Below are positions 35,951-46,034 of a stretch of 64,000 bases of DNA, piece after piece. Each line of letters begins with the position of its first letter. The stretch's first letter is position 1. The DNA is from Lysobacter changpingensis (GTDB taxonomy: Bacteria; Pseudomonadota; Gammaproteobacteria; Xanthomonadales; Xanthomonadaceae), in NCBI RefSeq assembly GCF_017308985.1, contig NZ_JADWPE010000002.1, positions 558,001 through 622,000 on the forward strand, in the 5' to 3' direction. The notes below the pieces were generated by a model that did no database searches, had not been told where the DNA came from, and saw only the letters and a program-made list of their open reading frames with translations. The position numbers and the translations under genes are program-made.

Positions 35951-37140
35951 TGCCCGGCCGCGTGCCGCCAGAACGCGTGCGTCAGCGGCGGCAGCTTGCC
36001 GGCCAGGCCCAGCAGCGGGCCGCGCAGCAGCGTGGCGGCGAGCGAATCGTTCGAGAACAACCGGTTGATGCCATCGAAGGCATAGGCCGACAGCGCGTTC
36101 CCGCTGCGCTGCGCGCGCGCCCAGCGCGACAGTCGCGATGCCGGATCGATGCCGCGCTCACGCGCATCGGCGGCGGTGCGACGCAGGGTCGCGACATCGC
36201 GCAGCCCCAGGTTCACGCCCTGCCCCGCCAGCGGATGCACCGCGTGCGCGGCATCGCCGATCACCGCGATGCGACCGCTCGCCAACGACTGCGCGAGTTG
36301 CAGGCGCAACGGGAACGCGGCGCGCCGCGATACGCGCGTCGATGCGCCGAGCGTGCCGGCGAAGGCATTGTCGAGTTCGCGCAGGAACGCCGTCTCGTCG
36401 GCTTCGAGCAGACGCTGCGCTTCGGCCTCCGGCAGCGTCCACACGATCGAACTGACGTTGTGTGCGTCGAAAGGCAGGAACGCGAGCGGCCCGGTCGGCA
36501 GGAAGCGCTGCCAGCACGTCGCCTGATGCGGCCGCTCGCTTTCGACGAACGCGACCAGCCCGCGCTGGCCGTAATCGTGGCGTGGCGCTTCGATGCCGGC
36601 GAGCGAACGCAGCTTCGACTCCGCGCCGTCGGCGGCGACCACAAGCTTCGAACGCAGCGACAGGCCGCTTTCGAGCACGACCGTCGCGCCGCTTTCGTCC
36701 TGTTCGAATCCGACCACGCTGTCGGGGCAATGCAGCTGCACGCCGGCGCCGGGCAGCGCGTTCCAGAGACGGTCGACCAGCAGGGCGTGCTCGACGATCC
36801 AGCCGAGTTCGCGACGCCCGAAGGCATCCGCATCGAACGCGAGCTCGCCGCCGCCGGCGGCATCCCACACGCGCATCGCGCGGTACGGCTGCACGCGCGC
36901 GTTCGCGACCTCGCGCCAGACGCCCAGGTTGTCGAGCAGCGCCGCGTTGTCGGGCGCGAATGCATACACGCGCAGGTCGATGCGATCGGCATCGGTGGGC
37001 AGCGGCTGCCATGCGGGCGGCTGGCGGGGTTCCACCAGCGCGACCCGCATTCCATCGCGCGCGAACGCAAGCGCGGCAGCCGCGCCGACCACGCCGGCGC
37101 CGACGACGATCGCGTCGAGTCCCGATCCGCGACGGCTCAT
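35947..37140 (-). CDS. FAD-dependent ubiquinone-biosynthesis hydroxylase, UbiI/VisC type
   Basis: 397 residues. GxGxxG motif AIVVGAGVVGAAAALAF at the N-terminus and GDAAHAVHPLAGQGVNLGLRDV near residue 290, as in UbiH/UbiF/UbiI/VisC monooxygenases. The GDAAH form differs from the GNAAQ of the adjacent UbiH, so it is a different member of the family. It likely hydroxylates a ring position of the ubiquinone precursor. Its ATG overlaps the ubiH stop by four bases, so it is expressed with it. Confidence 0.88.
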   Translation of the reverse strand: MSRRGSGLDAIVVGAGVVGAAAALAFARDGMRVALVEPRQPPAWQPLPTDADRIDLRVYAFAPDNAALLDNLGVWREVANARVQPYRAMRVWDAAGGGELAFDADAFGRRELGWIVEHALLVDRLWNALPGAGVQLHCPDSVVGFEQDESGATVVLESGLSLRSKLVVAADGAESKLRSLAGIEAPRHDYGQRGLVAFVESERPHQATCWQRFLPTGPLAFLPFDAHNVSSIVWTLPEAEAQRLLEADETAFLRELDNAFAGTLGASTRVSRRAAFPLRLQLAQSLASGRIAVIGDAAHAVHPLAGQGVNLGLRDVATLRRTAADARERGIDPASRLSRWARAQRSGNALSAYAFDGINRLFSNDSLAATLLRGPLLGLAGKLPPLTHAFWRHAAGQ

Positions 37141-38429
37141 GCGTGCACCTCGCGGCACAGCGCCGGCACGTCGCCGCGGTATCCCATCGCGCCGCCGACG
37201 AGGAACGACTGCACCGAGGCAACGCGATCGACCGCGAACAGGCCGAGGCTGCGCAGCGGACGCAGGAGCGTCGCGTCGTTTGCGGTCAGGCGCGCGAGGC
37301 CGTCGGAGAACCCGATCGTGCGCTCGCGGTCCTCGCGGCGCCGTTCGGCATAGGCCTGCAACAGCGCATCGCTGCCGCAGTCGGCCTGCGCATCGAGCGC
37401 GCGCGTGTCCTCGATGAGTTCGGCGAGCGTGAGCGCGTCGCGCAAACCGAGGTTGAAACCCTGCGCGCCGATCGGATGGATCGTCTGCGCGGCGTTGCCG
37501 ACCAGGACCGCACGCGAGGCGATGGTGCGCTGCGCGACGACGCGGATCGCCGGATGCGAACTGCGCGGGCCGCACGAAAGAAAGCGTCCCGCGCGCCAGC
37601 CGAACGCGTCCTGCGCACGCGCGAGGAACCCGGCTTCGTCGAGCGCGGCGACGGCATCCGCGTCTTCGCGCGCGACGGCGTGGATCAGTCCGTGGTGGCG
37701 ATCGCCGCGCGGCAGAAGGGCGGTCGGGCCGTGGTCGGTGAGGCGCTCGAAGGCGGTGCCGTCCGGCGGGCGCGAGCTGCGCAGGCGCGCGACGAACAGC
37801 GTCTGCGCGTAATCGTGCTCGTCCACGCCGATGCCCAGCGCGTCGCGCACGAGGCTGCGCGTGCCATCGGCCGCCACCAGCAGGCGCGCGCGCAGGATGC
37901 GTTCGCCATCGGCATCGGCCACGCGGATCGCGCGCACGTCGCCGGCGCTTTCGGCCAGGCCGATGAAACGCACGGGGCGATGGCGCAGCAGGCGCGTTGC
38001 GTCGGCGAGACGGGCTTCCAGCGCCTCGCCGAAATCGCGCGCGACCACGACCCGACCGAATTCGCTGCGCCCGTAGCGCGAGGCATCCAGCAGGCCGCGA
38101 CCGAAATCGCCGCGCCGGCTGACGTGGATGCGTGCGATCGCGCCGGTGGGCGCGCGCAGCTTCTGCATCACCTCCAGTGCGGTCAGTGCGTTGAGCGTGG
38201 CTTCGGCGAAGCTGAGGTTGCGCTCGTCGAAGACCGCCGGGAGCGCGCCGGGCGGCGTCGCCTCGACCAGGCCGACGACGAGGCCCAGGCGCTCCAGCGC
38301 GATCGCCAGGCTGGCACCGACCAGGCCACCGCCCACGATGAGGACATCGTGGAGATCGTGGGACGGACCTTGGGCGAGGGAATCTCCGGGCGCGCCGGAG
38401 GGCGGGTTTGAGGGGGCCGCGACAGGCAT
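37137..38429 (-). CDS. ubiH: 2-octaprenyl-6-methoxyphenol hydroxylase-like UbiH
   Basis: 430 residues. VLIVGGGLVGASLAIALERLG for FAD and the UbiH-type GNAAQTIHPIGAQGFNLGLRD (Gln instead of His), as in E. coli UbiH. The N-terminus has about 25 extra residues before the FAD motif, so a start slightly further in is possible. It is one of the flavin hydroxylases of ubiquinone synthesis. It starts the two-gene operon with the UbiI/VisC-type gene. Confidence 0.9.
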   Translation of the reverse strand: MPVAAPSNPPSGAPGDSLAQGPSHDLHDVLIVGGGLVGASLAIALERLGLVVGLVEATPPGALPAVFDERNLSFAEATLNALTALEVMQKLRAPTGAIARIHVSRRGDFGRGLLDASRYGRSEFGRVVVARDFGEALEARLADATRLLRHRPVRFIGLAESAGDVRAIRVADADGERILRARLLVAADGTRSLVRDALGIGVDEHDYAQTLFVARLRSSRPPDGTAFERLTDHGPTALLPRGDRHHGLIHAVAREDADAVAALDEAGFLARAQDAFGWRAGRFLSCGPRSSHPAIRVVAQRTIASRAVLVGNAAQTIHPIGAQGFNLGLRDALTLAELIEDTRALDAQADCGSDALLQAYAERRREDRERTIGFSDGLARLTANDATLLRPLRSLGLFAVDRVASVQSFLVGGAMGYRGDVPALCREVHA

Positions 38430-38482
38430 TGCGCTATGCTAGCGGTTCCTGAAGGCCGTGACCTTCTCAAGACCCGAACACG

Positions 38483-39109
38483 ATGAACCGTCCCGCTTCC
38501 GCCTCGCCTGCCGCCCACGACCGTCCCGCTTCCGGCCTGTTCGCGCCCGGTCCGCTGGTGCTCATCGGCATGATCGTGATCGCCGCGCTCACGCGCCTGT
38601 TGCCGCATCCGCCGAATTTCTCGCCGGTCGAAGCGGTGGCGCTGTTCGGCGGCGCCTACTTCGCCTCGCGCGCGCTGGCGATCGCGGTGCCGCTGGTGGC
38701 GATGCTGGTGTCGGACCTCGTCCTCGGCCTGACGCTGGGCGGGACCTACTTCGAACACTTCACCAGCCCGGCCTACCTGGCGACGTGGCTGTCGGTGTAC
38801 GCGTGCATCGCGATCTCGGCGGTGCTGGGCTTCGGCCTGCGCGGTCGCGTCAACGGCGCGCGCGTGCTGGGCTATTCGATCGTCGGCTCGGTGCTGTTCT
38901 TCGTGGTCACCAACTTCGCCGTGTGGGCGACGGCCACGCCGATGACCGCGCATCCGGCCTGCCTGGTCGGCCTGGGCCCGTGCTACGTCGCCGCGCTGCC
39001 GTTCTTCCAGTGGACGGTGCTGGGCACGCTGTTCTACGCCGCGCTGCTGTTCGGCGGCTTCGCCCTGCTGCGCCGCCGCGTCCCGGCGCTGCGCGCGCAG
39101 ACGGTCTGA
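38483..39109 (+). CDS. DUF6580-like membrane protein, possible transport component
   Basis: 208 residues with about six membrane helices. The segment LPHPPNFSPVEAVALFGGAYF followed by a helix ending SDLVLG is the pattern of the DUF6580 (putative transport) group. The size and helix count are like those of small S-component transporters. It lies 65 bp upstream of a cobalamin adenosyltransferase gene on the same strand; that context suggests a corrinoid link, which is inference. It has three Cys in the middle and late part (C108, and two in HPACLVGLGPCY). Confidence 0.7.
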   Translation: MNRPASASPAAHDRPASGLFAPGPLVLIGMIVIAALTRLLPHPPNFSPVEAVALFGGAYFASRALAIAVPLVAMLVSDLVLGLTLGGTYFEHFTSPAYLATWLSVYACIAISAVLGFGLRGRVNGARVLGYSIVGSVLFFVVTNFAVWATATPMTAHPACLVGLGPCYVAALPFFQWTVLGTLFYAALLFGGFALLRRRVPALRAQTV

Positions 39110-39174
39110 GAAGGACGGGATTCGGGATTCCGGATTCGTAAGAAGCCCGTCTCCGAATCCCCATCCAGACTCAC

Positions 39175-39729
39175 ATGGGCAACCGTCTCTCCAGGATCTA
39201 CACCCGCACCGGCGACGACGGCACGACCGGGCTGGGCGACGGCAGCCGCGTCGCGAAGGACTCGGCCCGCGTCGCCGCGTACGGCACGGTGGACGAAGCC
39301 AATTCGTGCATCGGCCTGGTGCTGGCGAGCGACGTCCCCGACGACGTCCGCGCGCTGCTGACCACCGTGCAGCACCAGCTGTTCGACCTGGGCGGCGAGC
39401 TGTGCATCCCGGGCCATGCCGCGATCGTCGACGCCGACATCGATCGCCTCGAACAGCAGCTCGACGCCTTCAACGAACCGCTCCCGCCGCTGAAGGATTT
39501 CATCCTGCCCGGCGGCGGCGAAGCGGCGGCGCGCTGCCACATCGCGCGCACGGTCGTGCGCCGTGCCGAACGCGAAGCCGTCTCGCTGTCGCGCGTCGAA
39601 ACGGTCCGTCCGGAAGCGGTGCGCTACCTCAACCGCCTGTCCGACCTGCTGTTCGTGCTGGCCCGCGTGCTCGCGCGCGCCAGCGGCCACGGCGAAGTGC
39701 TGTGGAATCACGAACGGCGCAAGGCCTGA
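39175..39729 (+). CDS. Cob(I)alamin adenosyltransferase, PduO type
   Basis: 184 residues. YTRTGDDGTTGLGDGSRVAKDS at the N-terminus, GTVDEANS, and the Arg-rich ARTVVRRAEREAVSL ... NRLSDLLFVLARV C-terminal part are the PduO-type ATR hallmarks. It adenosylates cob(I)alamin to coenzyme B12. No riboswitch-like structure is seen in the 65-bp gap upstream. The next gene follows after 13 bp. Confidence 0.93.
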   Translation: MGNRLSRIYTRTGDDGTTGLGDGSRVAKDSARVAAYGTVDEANSCIGLVLASDVPDDVRALLTTVQHQLFDLGGELCIPGHAAIVDADIDRLEQQLDAFNEPLPPLKDFILPGGGEAAARCHIARTVVRRAEREAVSLSRVETVRPEAVRYLNRLSDLLFVLARVLARASGHGEVLWNHERRKA

Positions 39730-39742
39730 CGCGCCGCGCGCC

Positions 39743-40654
39743 ATGCGCATCTACACGCATCCTGCCTGCACGCGCCACGATCCCGGCGAGGGTCACGCGG
39801 AACGTCCATCGCGACTGGTCGCGGTAACCGAAGCGCTGCGCGAGGCGTTCCCCGACCTGCACTGGGAAGAAGCGCCGCGCGCGAGCCGCGGGCAGCTGCT
39901 GCGCGTGCACGACGACGCGCTGCTCGCGCTGGTGCTCGACACGCCCGTCGATGGTCCAATGCCGCTGGATCCCGACACCGTCCTCGCGCCGGGTTCGGCC
40001 GAAGCGGCGCTGCGCGCGGCCGGCGCCGGCATCGCGGCGGTGGATGCGGTGATGCACGGCGAGGCACGACGCGTGTTCTGCGCGGTGCGTCCGCCCGGCC
40101 ATCACGCCACGCCCTCGGCGGCGATGGGGTTCTGCCTGTTCAACAACATCGCCGTCGCCGCGGCGCATGCCTGCGACAAACACGGGCTCGCGCGCGTGGC
40201 GGTGGTCGACTTCGACGTGCACCACGGCAACGGCACGCAGGCGATCTTCGATACCGACCCGCGCGTGATGTACCTGAGTTCGCACCAGATGCCGCTGTAT
40301 CCGGACACCGGTTACGCAAACGAGCGCGGCGTGGGCAACATCGCCAACGCGCCGTTGCCGCCGGGCTGCGGCAGCGAGGCGTTCCGCCGCATCTGGCGCG
40401 AGCTGCTGCTTCCGACGCTGGACTCCTTCCGGCCGCAGTTGCTCTTCATCTCCGCTGGCTTCGACGCGCACAAGCGCGACCCGCTCGCGCAGATCGAACT
40501 GGAAACCGACGACTACGACTGGATCACGCGCGAACTCGTCGCGATCGCGCAAAGGCATGGCGACGGCCGGATCGTGTCGATGCTTGAAGGCGGCTACGAC
40601 CTGGCCGCGCTGCGCGAGGCGAGCGTCGCGCACGTGGGCGCGATGCTCGCTTGA
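39743..40654 (+). CDS. Histone deacetylase-family (acetoin utilisation-like) deacetylase
   Basis: 303 residues. Zinc deacetylase motifs PPGHHATPSAAMGFCLFNN, DFDVHHGNGTQAIF and SAGFDAHKRDPLA hold the catalytic His pair and the zinc ligands. Members deacetylate acetyl-lysine, acetylpolyamines or acetoin-related substrates; this one cannot be assigned. It appears operonic with the adenosyltransferase. Confidence 0.9.
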   Translation: MRIYTHPACTRHDPGEGHAERPSRLVAVTEALREAFPDLHWEEAPRASRGQLLRVHDDALLALVLDTPVDGPMPLDPDTVLAPGSAEAALRAAGAGIAAVDAVMHGEARRVFCAVRPPGHHATPSAAMGFCLFNNIAVAAAHACDKHGLARVAVVDFDVHHGNGTQAIFDTDPRVMYLSSHQMPLYPDTGYANERGVGNIANAPLPPGCGSEAFRRIWRELLLPTLDSFRPQLLFISAGFDAHKRDPLAQIELETDDYDWITRELVAIAQRHGDGRIVSMLEGGYDLAALREASVAHVGAMLA

Positions 40655-40669
40655 ACCGCCTGGCGGCGA

Positions 40670-41089
40670 TCAGGTCTCCGGCACGAACTCCAGCGCGGCC
40701 GAATTGATGCAGTAACGCAGGCCGGTCGGCGGCGGGCCGTCGGGGAAGACGTGGCCCAGGTGCGACTGGCAGCGCGCGCACTTGATCTCCACGCGCCGCA
40801 TGCCGTGGCTGTCGTCCACGTGCTCGCTGACGGCGTCCCTGGAGACCGGTTCCCAGTAGCTGGGCCAGCCGCTGCCGGAGTCGTACTTCGTTTTCGAGGA
40901 AAACAGCGGCGCGCCGCAAGCCACGCAGGTGTACGTGCCGGCTTCCTTGTGGTTCCAGAAGCGGCCGGTGAATGCGCGCTCGGTCGCCGAGCAGCGGCAT
41001 ACCGCGAACTGTTCGGGGCTGAGGCGCTCGCGCCATTCGTCGTCGGTCCGGCAGACCGATGCGTTGTCGGAAGAAGGCTGCTGGGACAT
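40670..41089 (-). CDS. msrB: Peptide-methionine (R)-S-oxide reductase
   Basis: 139 residues. Zinc CxxC pairs in [10 protein letters not shown] and [12 protein letters not shown] and the catalytic Cys in [19 protein letters not shown] is also conserved. It repairs oxidised methionine. Start ATG 41089 is preceded by AGGAGT on the minus strand; the longer frame has no signal peptide. Divergent from lptD. Confidence 0.95.
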   Translation of the reverse strand: MSQQPSSDNASVCRTDDEWRERLSPEQFAVCRCSATERAFTGRFWNHKEAGTYTCVACGAPLFSSKTKYDSGSGWPSYWEPVSRDAVSEHVDDSHGMRRVEIKCARCQSHLGHVFPDGPPPTGLRYCINSAALEFVPET

Positions 41090-41218
41090 GGGCCACTCCT
41101 GTCTTGACGCGGAAATGAACAGTGCCGGGAGCAAGATGGTGCTCGCGTTGCCCCCTTGCAAGGGATGCGGCAAGCTAGCGACCCCGTTTTCCTGAACGCC
41201 GACGATCACGGTTCCCGA

Positions 41219-43681
41219 GTGCGCCGACCCCTCCGACTGCTCCCGTTATCGCTGTGCATCGCGCTGGCCCTGCCGGCCTACGCTGCCGACGGCGACGAGG
41301 ACGACTGGGGCCTGTGCCCGATCATCGACGTGGTGCCGACGTTCGAGGACGCACCCGTCCCGACCGGCGACGCCACCACGCGCGCGAACGAGCCCACCGA
41401 CATCGCCGGCGGCCAGCTCGAACGCGCGGGCACCGCGGAAGACATCGTCGTGCAGGACAACGTGCGCCTGAACCGCGGCGACCAGTTCCTGGGTACCGAC
41501 AAGCTCAGCTACAACGCCGAGACCGGTCGCTACAGCGCGATCGGCAACGTGCGCTACCAGGACAGCGGCATGCGCATCCTGGCCGAGCGCGCCGAAGGCG
41601 ACCAGAACGCAGACCGCCATCGCATCGAGGACGTGCAGTACCAGCTCACCCAGCGGCGAGGCAACGGCGGCGCCGAGCGCATCGAACTCGATGGCGCACG
41701 CGGCCGGCTGGTCGGTTCGACCTACTCCACCTGCGCGCCGAACCAGCGCGCGTGGGAACTGCGCGCGAACCGCATCGACATCGACACCGTCGAAGGCATG
41801 GGCGTGGCACGCAACGCCACCGTGCGCATCGGCAACGTGCCGGTGCTGTACGTGCCGTGGTTCATGTTCCCGGTCGACGAACGCCGCCGCACCGGCCTGC
41901 TGTATCCGCAGTTGTCGATGTCCGGCCGCAACGGCTTCGACTACCGGCAGCCGATCTACCTCAACCTCGCGCCGAACTACGACGCCACGCTCTACCCGCG
42001 CATCATGGCCGATCGCGGCGGGCTGCTCGGCGCCGAATTCCGCTGGCTGTACGAGCGCGGCAAGGGCGAGGTCTACGGCAACTGGATGCCGAGCGACAAG
42101 CTGCCGGGCGACGAGCCCGACCGCTACCTCAACCCGGACGTCGGCTTTCCGGTGTCGAGCCTGCCTGAGAAGAACCGCGGGCAGTTCGCGCTGTCGGCCT
42201 CGCACAACATCAACAGCGCGTGGTACGCCAGCACCAACCTCGGCTGGGTGAGCGACACCCACTACTTCGAGGACTTCAGCAGCAGCCTGTACGGCATCTC
42301 GAGCTATTCGATCCGCAGCGATGCGGGCGTGTACGGGCGTGGCCGCTACTGGCAGGCGGCGGTCATGGCCGACCATTACCAGCTCGCCGACTACACCCTG
42401 CGCGAGCGAAACCTCGCCTTCGACCGCCTGCCCCGCGCCTACTTCAGCTGGGAGCAGCCGCTCACCTCGTGGGTGCAGGCCGGCGTGGACGCCGAGGGCG
42501 TGCGCTTCGAGCACCAGGAGTTCCTCGGCGGCGCGCGCCTGGACGTCAAACCGTTCGTGACCTTCCCCCTGGAAGGCGCGAGCTGGTTCGTCCGCCCGAA
42601 GCTGGCCTGGCGCTACACGGCCTACCAGCTGGACGGCAGCGCACAGCAGCGCGCCGACGAACGCGTGAGCCGCAGCGGCGGCACCGCGTCTCCCGAGCAG
42701 TTCCAGGACAGCCACCTGACCCGCAGCATGCCGATCACCTCGGTCGATGCGGGCATGTACTTCGACCGCAACACCATGTTCCGCGGCACCAGTTATCTGC
42801 ACACGCTGGAGCCGCGCCTGTATTACCTGAAGGTCCCGTACCGCAACCAGGACGATTTCCCGGTCTTCGACACCGGTTCGATGACCTTCAGCTGGGGCCA
42901 GCTGTTCCGCGACAACCGTTACACCGGCGCGGACCGTCAGATGGACGCCAACCAGCTCACCGCCGCCCTGACCACGCGTTTCATCAGCGAGGAGGACGGC
43001 CGCGAGCGCCTGGCCGCGAGCATCGGCCAGATCCAGTACTTCGACGACAGCCGTGTGACGCTGCCGAACCAGGCGACGATCGAGTCGGGCAAGTCGGCCT
43101 GGGTCGCCGACGCGAGCGTGACCCCGAACGACCGCTGGAACCTCGGCGCCACCTACATCTGGAATCCGAAATACCGCGGCGAAGACTTCGTCAGCGCACG
43201 CGTGCGCTACATGTTCGAGCGTGGCGGCATCGTCAACCTGGGCTATCGCTACCGTCGCAATGCGGCGTTCCGCGAGGGCATCGACCCGCCGCAGAACCGC
43301 GATCAGCTCGAGCAGGCGGATTTCTCCTTCCTGTATCCGATCAACGAGACCTGGAGCGTCGTCGGGCGCTACTACTACTCGATCCTGGACAGGAAGGAAC
43401 TGGAGACGATCGCCGGTGTCCAATGGGAAAGCTGCTGCCTGGCCGCGCGCCTGGTGGGCCGCCGATACCTGAGAAACCGCGACGGCGAACTGGACACCCG
43501 GATCATGTTCGAATTCGAGCTGAAGGGCCTTGGCTCCGCGGGCCAGAACACGGAGCGGGTCCTGCGCCGTGGTATCCTCGGCTACGACCGCGACGACCTG
43601 TATCTCGTGCCGCCCACCTCGACGCAACGCCTGAACAACGGCGGCGGCCAAGTCGAATCCACCCCCGACCCGACCCTATGA
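41219..43681 (+). CDS. lptD: LPS-assembly protein LptD
   Basis: 820 residues from the GTG start. A signal peptide ([22 protein letters not shown]) leads to the N-terminal LptA-like jellyroll, then a long beta-barrel. The four Cys needed for the interdomain disulfides are present: C33 (WGLC), C172 (STCAPN) and C739/C740 (ESCC). It inserts LPS into the outer membrane with LptE. The ATG at 41165 is in frame but would put 18 extra residues before the signal peptide; the GTG start places the positive N-region directly after it. Stop and surA start share four bases. Confidence 0.93.
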   Translation: MRRPLRLLPLSLCIALALPAYAADGDEDDWGLCPIIDVVPTFEDAPVPTGDATTRANEPTDIAGGQLERAGTAEDIVVQDNVRLNRGDQFLGTDKLSYNAETGRYSAIGNVRYQDSGMRILAERAEGDQNADRHRIEDVQYQLTQRRGNGGAERIELDGARGRLVGSTYSTCAPNQRAWELRANRIDIDTVEGMGVARNATVRIGNVPVLYVPWFMFPVDERRRTGLLYPQLSMSGRNGFDYRQPIYLNLAPNYDATLYPRIMADRGGLLGAEFRWLYERGKGEVYGNWMPSDKLPGDEPDRYLNPDVGFPVSSLPEKNRGQFALSASHNINSAWYASTNLGWVSDTHYFEDFSSSLYGISSYSIRSDAGVYGRGRYWQAAVMADHYQLADYTLRERNLAFDRLPRAYFSWEQPLTSWVQAGVDAEGVRFEHQEFLGGARLDVKPFVTFPLEGASWFVRPKLAWRYTAYQLDGSAQQRADERVSRSGGTASPEQFQDSHLTRSMPITSVDAGMYFDRNTMFRGTSYLHTLEPRLYYLKVPYRNQDDFPVFDTGSMTFSWGQLFRDNRYTGADRQMDANQLTAALTTRFISEEDGRERLAASIGQIQYFDDSRVTLPNQATIESGKSAWVADASVTPNDRWNLGATYIWNPKYRGEDFVSARVRYMFERGGIVNLGYRYRRNAAFREGIDPPQNRDQLEQADFSFLYPINETWSVVGRYYYSILDRKELETIAGVQWESCCLAARLVGRRYLRNRDGELDTRIMFEFELKGLGSAGQNTERVLRRGILGYDRDDLYLVPPTSTQRLNNGGGQVESTPDPTL

Positions 43682-45039
43682 AGAAACTACTCGCGTCCGC
43701 CCTCGCCGTCGCGGTGCTGTCCGGCACCCTCCTGCCCGGCGCGACCGCCCTGGCCCAGACCGCGGCCTCCGTCCAGCCCATCGATGGCATCGCCGCCATC
43801 GTGGACGAGGACGTGATCCTGAAGACCGAGCTGGATCGCGCGGTGAACAACATCCTGGCCCAGTACGCGGGACGCGAGAACCAGCTGCCGCCGCGCGACG
43901 TGCTGCAGCGCCAGGTGCTCGAGCGCCTGGTGCTGGTGAAGCTGCAGGTCGCCCGCGCCCAGGGCACCGGCGTGCGCGTGACCGACCAGGAAGTCGAGCA
44001 GGCCATCGCCGGCATCGCCCAGCAGAACCGCGTCACCCCCGAGCAGCTGCGCCAGCAGCTGGCGCGCGAGGGCACGCCGTACACCGATTTCCGCAATTCG
44101 ATCCGCGACGAACTGCTGATCCAGCGCCTGCGCCAGCGTTTCGCGCAGAGCCGCGTCTCGGTCAGCGAGTCTGAAGTGGATGCCGCCATGGCCGCCCAGG
44201 CGAACCAGGGCGCGCAGTTCCACCTCGCGCACATCCTCGTGGCCCTGCCCGAGGGCGCGACCGCCGAGCAGATCGCCACGGCGCAGAAGAAGGTCGAAGG
44301 CGTGAAGTCGCTGATCGACAAGGGCGAGATGGACTTCTCCGCCGCCGCGGTGCGCTATTCCGACAGCCCCAACGCGCTGGAAGGCGGCGACCTGGGCTGG
44401 CGCAGCGTGGACGAGATCCCGAACGCGTTCGCCTCGCTCATGCGCAACATGTCGCCCGGCCAGGTCACCGAGCCGATCCGCGGCCCGAGCGGCTTCCAGC
44501 TGCTCAAGCTGATCGAAGTCCGCGACGCCTCGCAGGCCGGCCCGAGCATGGTCACGCAGTACCAGGCGCGCCACATCCTGATCCGCGTGAGCGATTCGGT
44601 GGACGACGCCAAGGCCAAGGCGCAGGCGCAGACCCTGCAGGCCCGCCTGATGGGCGGCGCCGACTTCGCCCTGCTCGCACAGGAGCACTCGCAGGACCAG
44701 AGCTCCGCCTCGAAGGGCGGCGAGCTGGGCTGGTTCACCCGCGACGAGTTCGGCCCGGAATTCGGCAATGCCGTCGCGGGCCTCCAGCCGAACCAGGTTT
44801 CGCAGCCGATCCGCACCCAGGCCGGTTACCACCTGATCAAGCTCGAAGGCACGCGCGAGGCCGACGTCGGCGAGCGCAACCGCCGCGCCCAGGTCCAGGA
44901 AACCATCGGCCGCCGCAAGCTCGAAGACGAGTGGAACCGCTTCCTGCGCGAGATGCGCGGCGAAGCCTTCGTCGACGTGCGCGTCGGCAAGGCCGCCGAA
45001 GAGACCGCCACGCCCACCGCGCCGGCCAACGGCGGCTGA
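43678..45039 (+). CDS. surA: Periplasmic chaperone and peptidyl-prolyl isomerase SurA
   Basis: 453 residues. Signal peptide ending near ALAQ (about 27), N-terminal chaperone domain (DGIAAIVDEDVILKTELD), then two parvulin domains: FHLAHILVALPEG ... GGDLGWRSVDEIP and ARHILIRVSD ... GGELGWFTRDEFG. It assists folding of outer-membrane proteins such as LptD, encoded just upstream and coupled by ATGA. Confidence 0.97.
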   Translation: MKKLLASALAVAVLSGTLLPGATALAQTAASVQPIDGIAAIVDEDVILKTELDRAVNNILAQYAGRENQLPPRDVLQRQVLERLVLVKLQVARAQGTGVRVTDQEVEQAIAGIAQQNRVTPEQLRQQLAREGTPYTDFRNSIRDELLIQRLRQRFAQSRVSVSESEVDAAMAAQANQGAQFHLAHILVALPEGATAEQIATAQKKVEGVKSLIDKGEMDFSAAAVRYSDSPNALEGGDLGWRSVDEIPNAFASLMRNMSPGQVTEPIRGPSGFQLLKLIEVRDASQAGPSMVTQYQARHILIRVSDSVDDAKAKAQAQTLQARLMGGADFALLAQEHSQDQSSASKGGELGWFTRDEFGPEFGNAVAGLQPNQVSQPIRTQAGYHLIKLEGTREADVGERNRRAQVQETIGRRKLEDEWNRFLREMRGEAFVDVRVGKAAEETATPTAPANGG

Positions 45040-45049
45040 GGTGGGCTGA

Positions 45050-46027
45050 GTGACCCCTGTTCGGCTCGCGCTGGTGCCGGGCGAGCCGGCGGGTGTCGGC
45101 CCCGAGCTCTGCGTCCGCCTGGCGCAGCAGCCACGCGATTACTCCCTGACGGCGTTCGCCGACGCACGCACGCTGCTTGCGGCGGCGCAGGCGGTTTCGC
45201 TGCCGTTGCGACTGCTCGGTCCGGACGACGCGGCGACCGCTCCCGGCGAGCTGGCGCTGGTCGACATCCCGAACGCCACCGTTCCCGCCTTCGGCCAACC
45301 TGATCCGCGCAACGCCGCCGCCGTGATCCGCGCACTGTGCGAAGCGGCGCAGGGCTGCCTCGACGGCCGCTTTGCCGGCGTGGTCACCGGGCCCGTGCAC
45401 AAGGCGGTGATCAACCAGGGTGGCATCGCCTACACCGGCACGACCGAACTGCTTGCCGACCAGGCCGGCCGCGACGTCGTGATGATGCTCGCCAACGACG
45501 TCGTCCGTGTCGCGCTCGTCACCACGCACCTGCCGCTGCGCGAGGTCGCCGATGCGATCACGCCCGTCGCGCTCGACCGCACGCTGCGCATCACGCACGA
45601 GGCGCTGCGTCGTGATTTCGGCATCGACGATCCGGCGATCGCCGTGCTCGGCCTCAACCCGCATGCGGGCGAAGCCGGCCATCTTGGGTACGAGGAAATC
45701 GACGTGATCGAGCCGGTGCTCGCGACGCTGCGCGCGGGCGGCATGCGCCTGGTCGGTCCGCTTCCGGCCGACACCGCGTTCCTGCCGGCCAAGCTGCGCG
45801 GCTTCGACGCGGTGGTCGCGATGTACCACGACCAGGGACTGCCGGTGCTGAAATACAGCGGCTTCGAGCGCGCGGTGAACCTCACCCTGGGCCTGCCCTA
45901 CCCGCGCGTCGCGGTGGATCATGGCACCGCGCTGGAACTCGCCGGGCGCGGCACCGCCGATCCGTCGAGCCTGCTCGCCGCGGCCGACACCTGTGCCCGT
46001 ATCGCCCGCTTCCGCACCCCGGCATGA
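45050..46027 (+). CDS. pdxA: 4-hydroxythreonine-4-phosphate dehydrogenase
   Basis: 325 residues from GTG. GEPAGVGPELCVRL at the N-terminus, TGPVHKAVINQGG, GLNPHAGEAGHLG with the conserved His, AMYHDQGLPVLKY and VDHGTALELAGRGTAD are the PdxA signatures. It makes the precursor for pyridoxal phosphate. Ten bases separate it from surA. Confidence 0.96.
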   Translation: MTPVRLALVPGEPAGVGPELCVRLAQQPRDYSLTAFADARTLLAAAQAVSLPLRLLGPDDAATAPGELALVDIPNATVPAFGQPDPRNAAAVIRALCEAAQGCLDGRFAGVVTGPVHKAVINQGGIAYTGTTELLADQAGRDVVMMLANDVVRVALVTTHLPLREVADAITPVALDRTLRITHEALRRDFGIDDPAIAVLGLNPHAGEAGHLGYEEIDVIEPVLATLRAGGMRLVGPLPADTAFLPAKLRGFDAVVAMYHDQGLPVLKYSGFERAVNLTLGLPYPRVAVDHGTALELAGRGTADPSSLLAAADTCARIARFRTPA

Positions 46028-46034
46028 TGCCCCG

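Noticed and set aside
39110-39174. Cobalamin riboswitch before the adenosyltransferase
   Set aside because: The 65-bp gap is too short and no B12 box is seen; none is found before 38483 either.
41246-43651. 801-residue open frame on the minus strand opposite lptD
   Set aside because: It has no start context, no recognisable motif and a composition rich in Arg, Val and Ala; high-GC sequence gives long antisense frames. lptD with its four Cys and signal peptide is clearly the gene.
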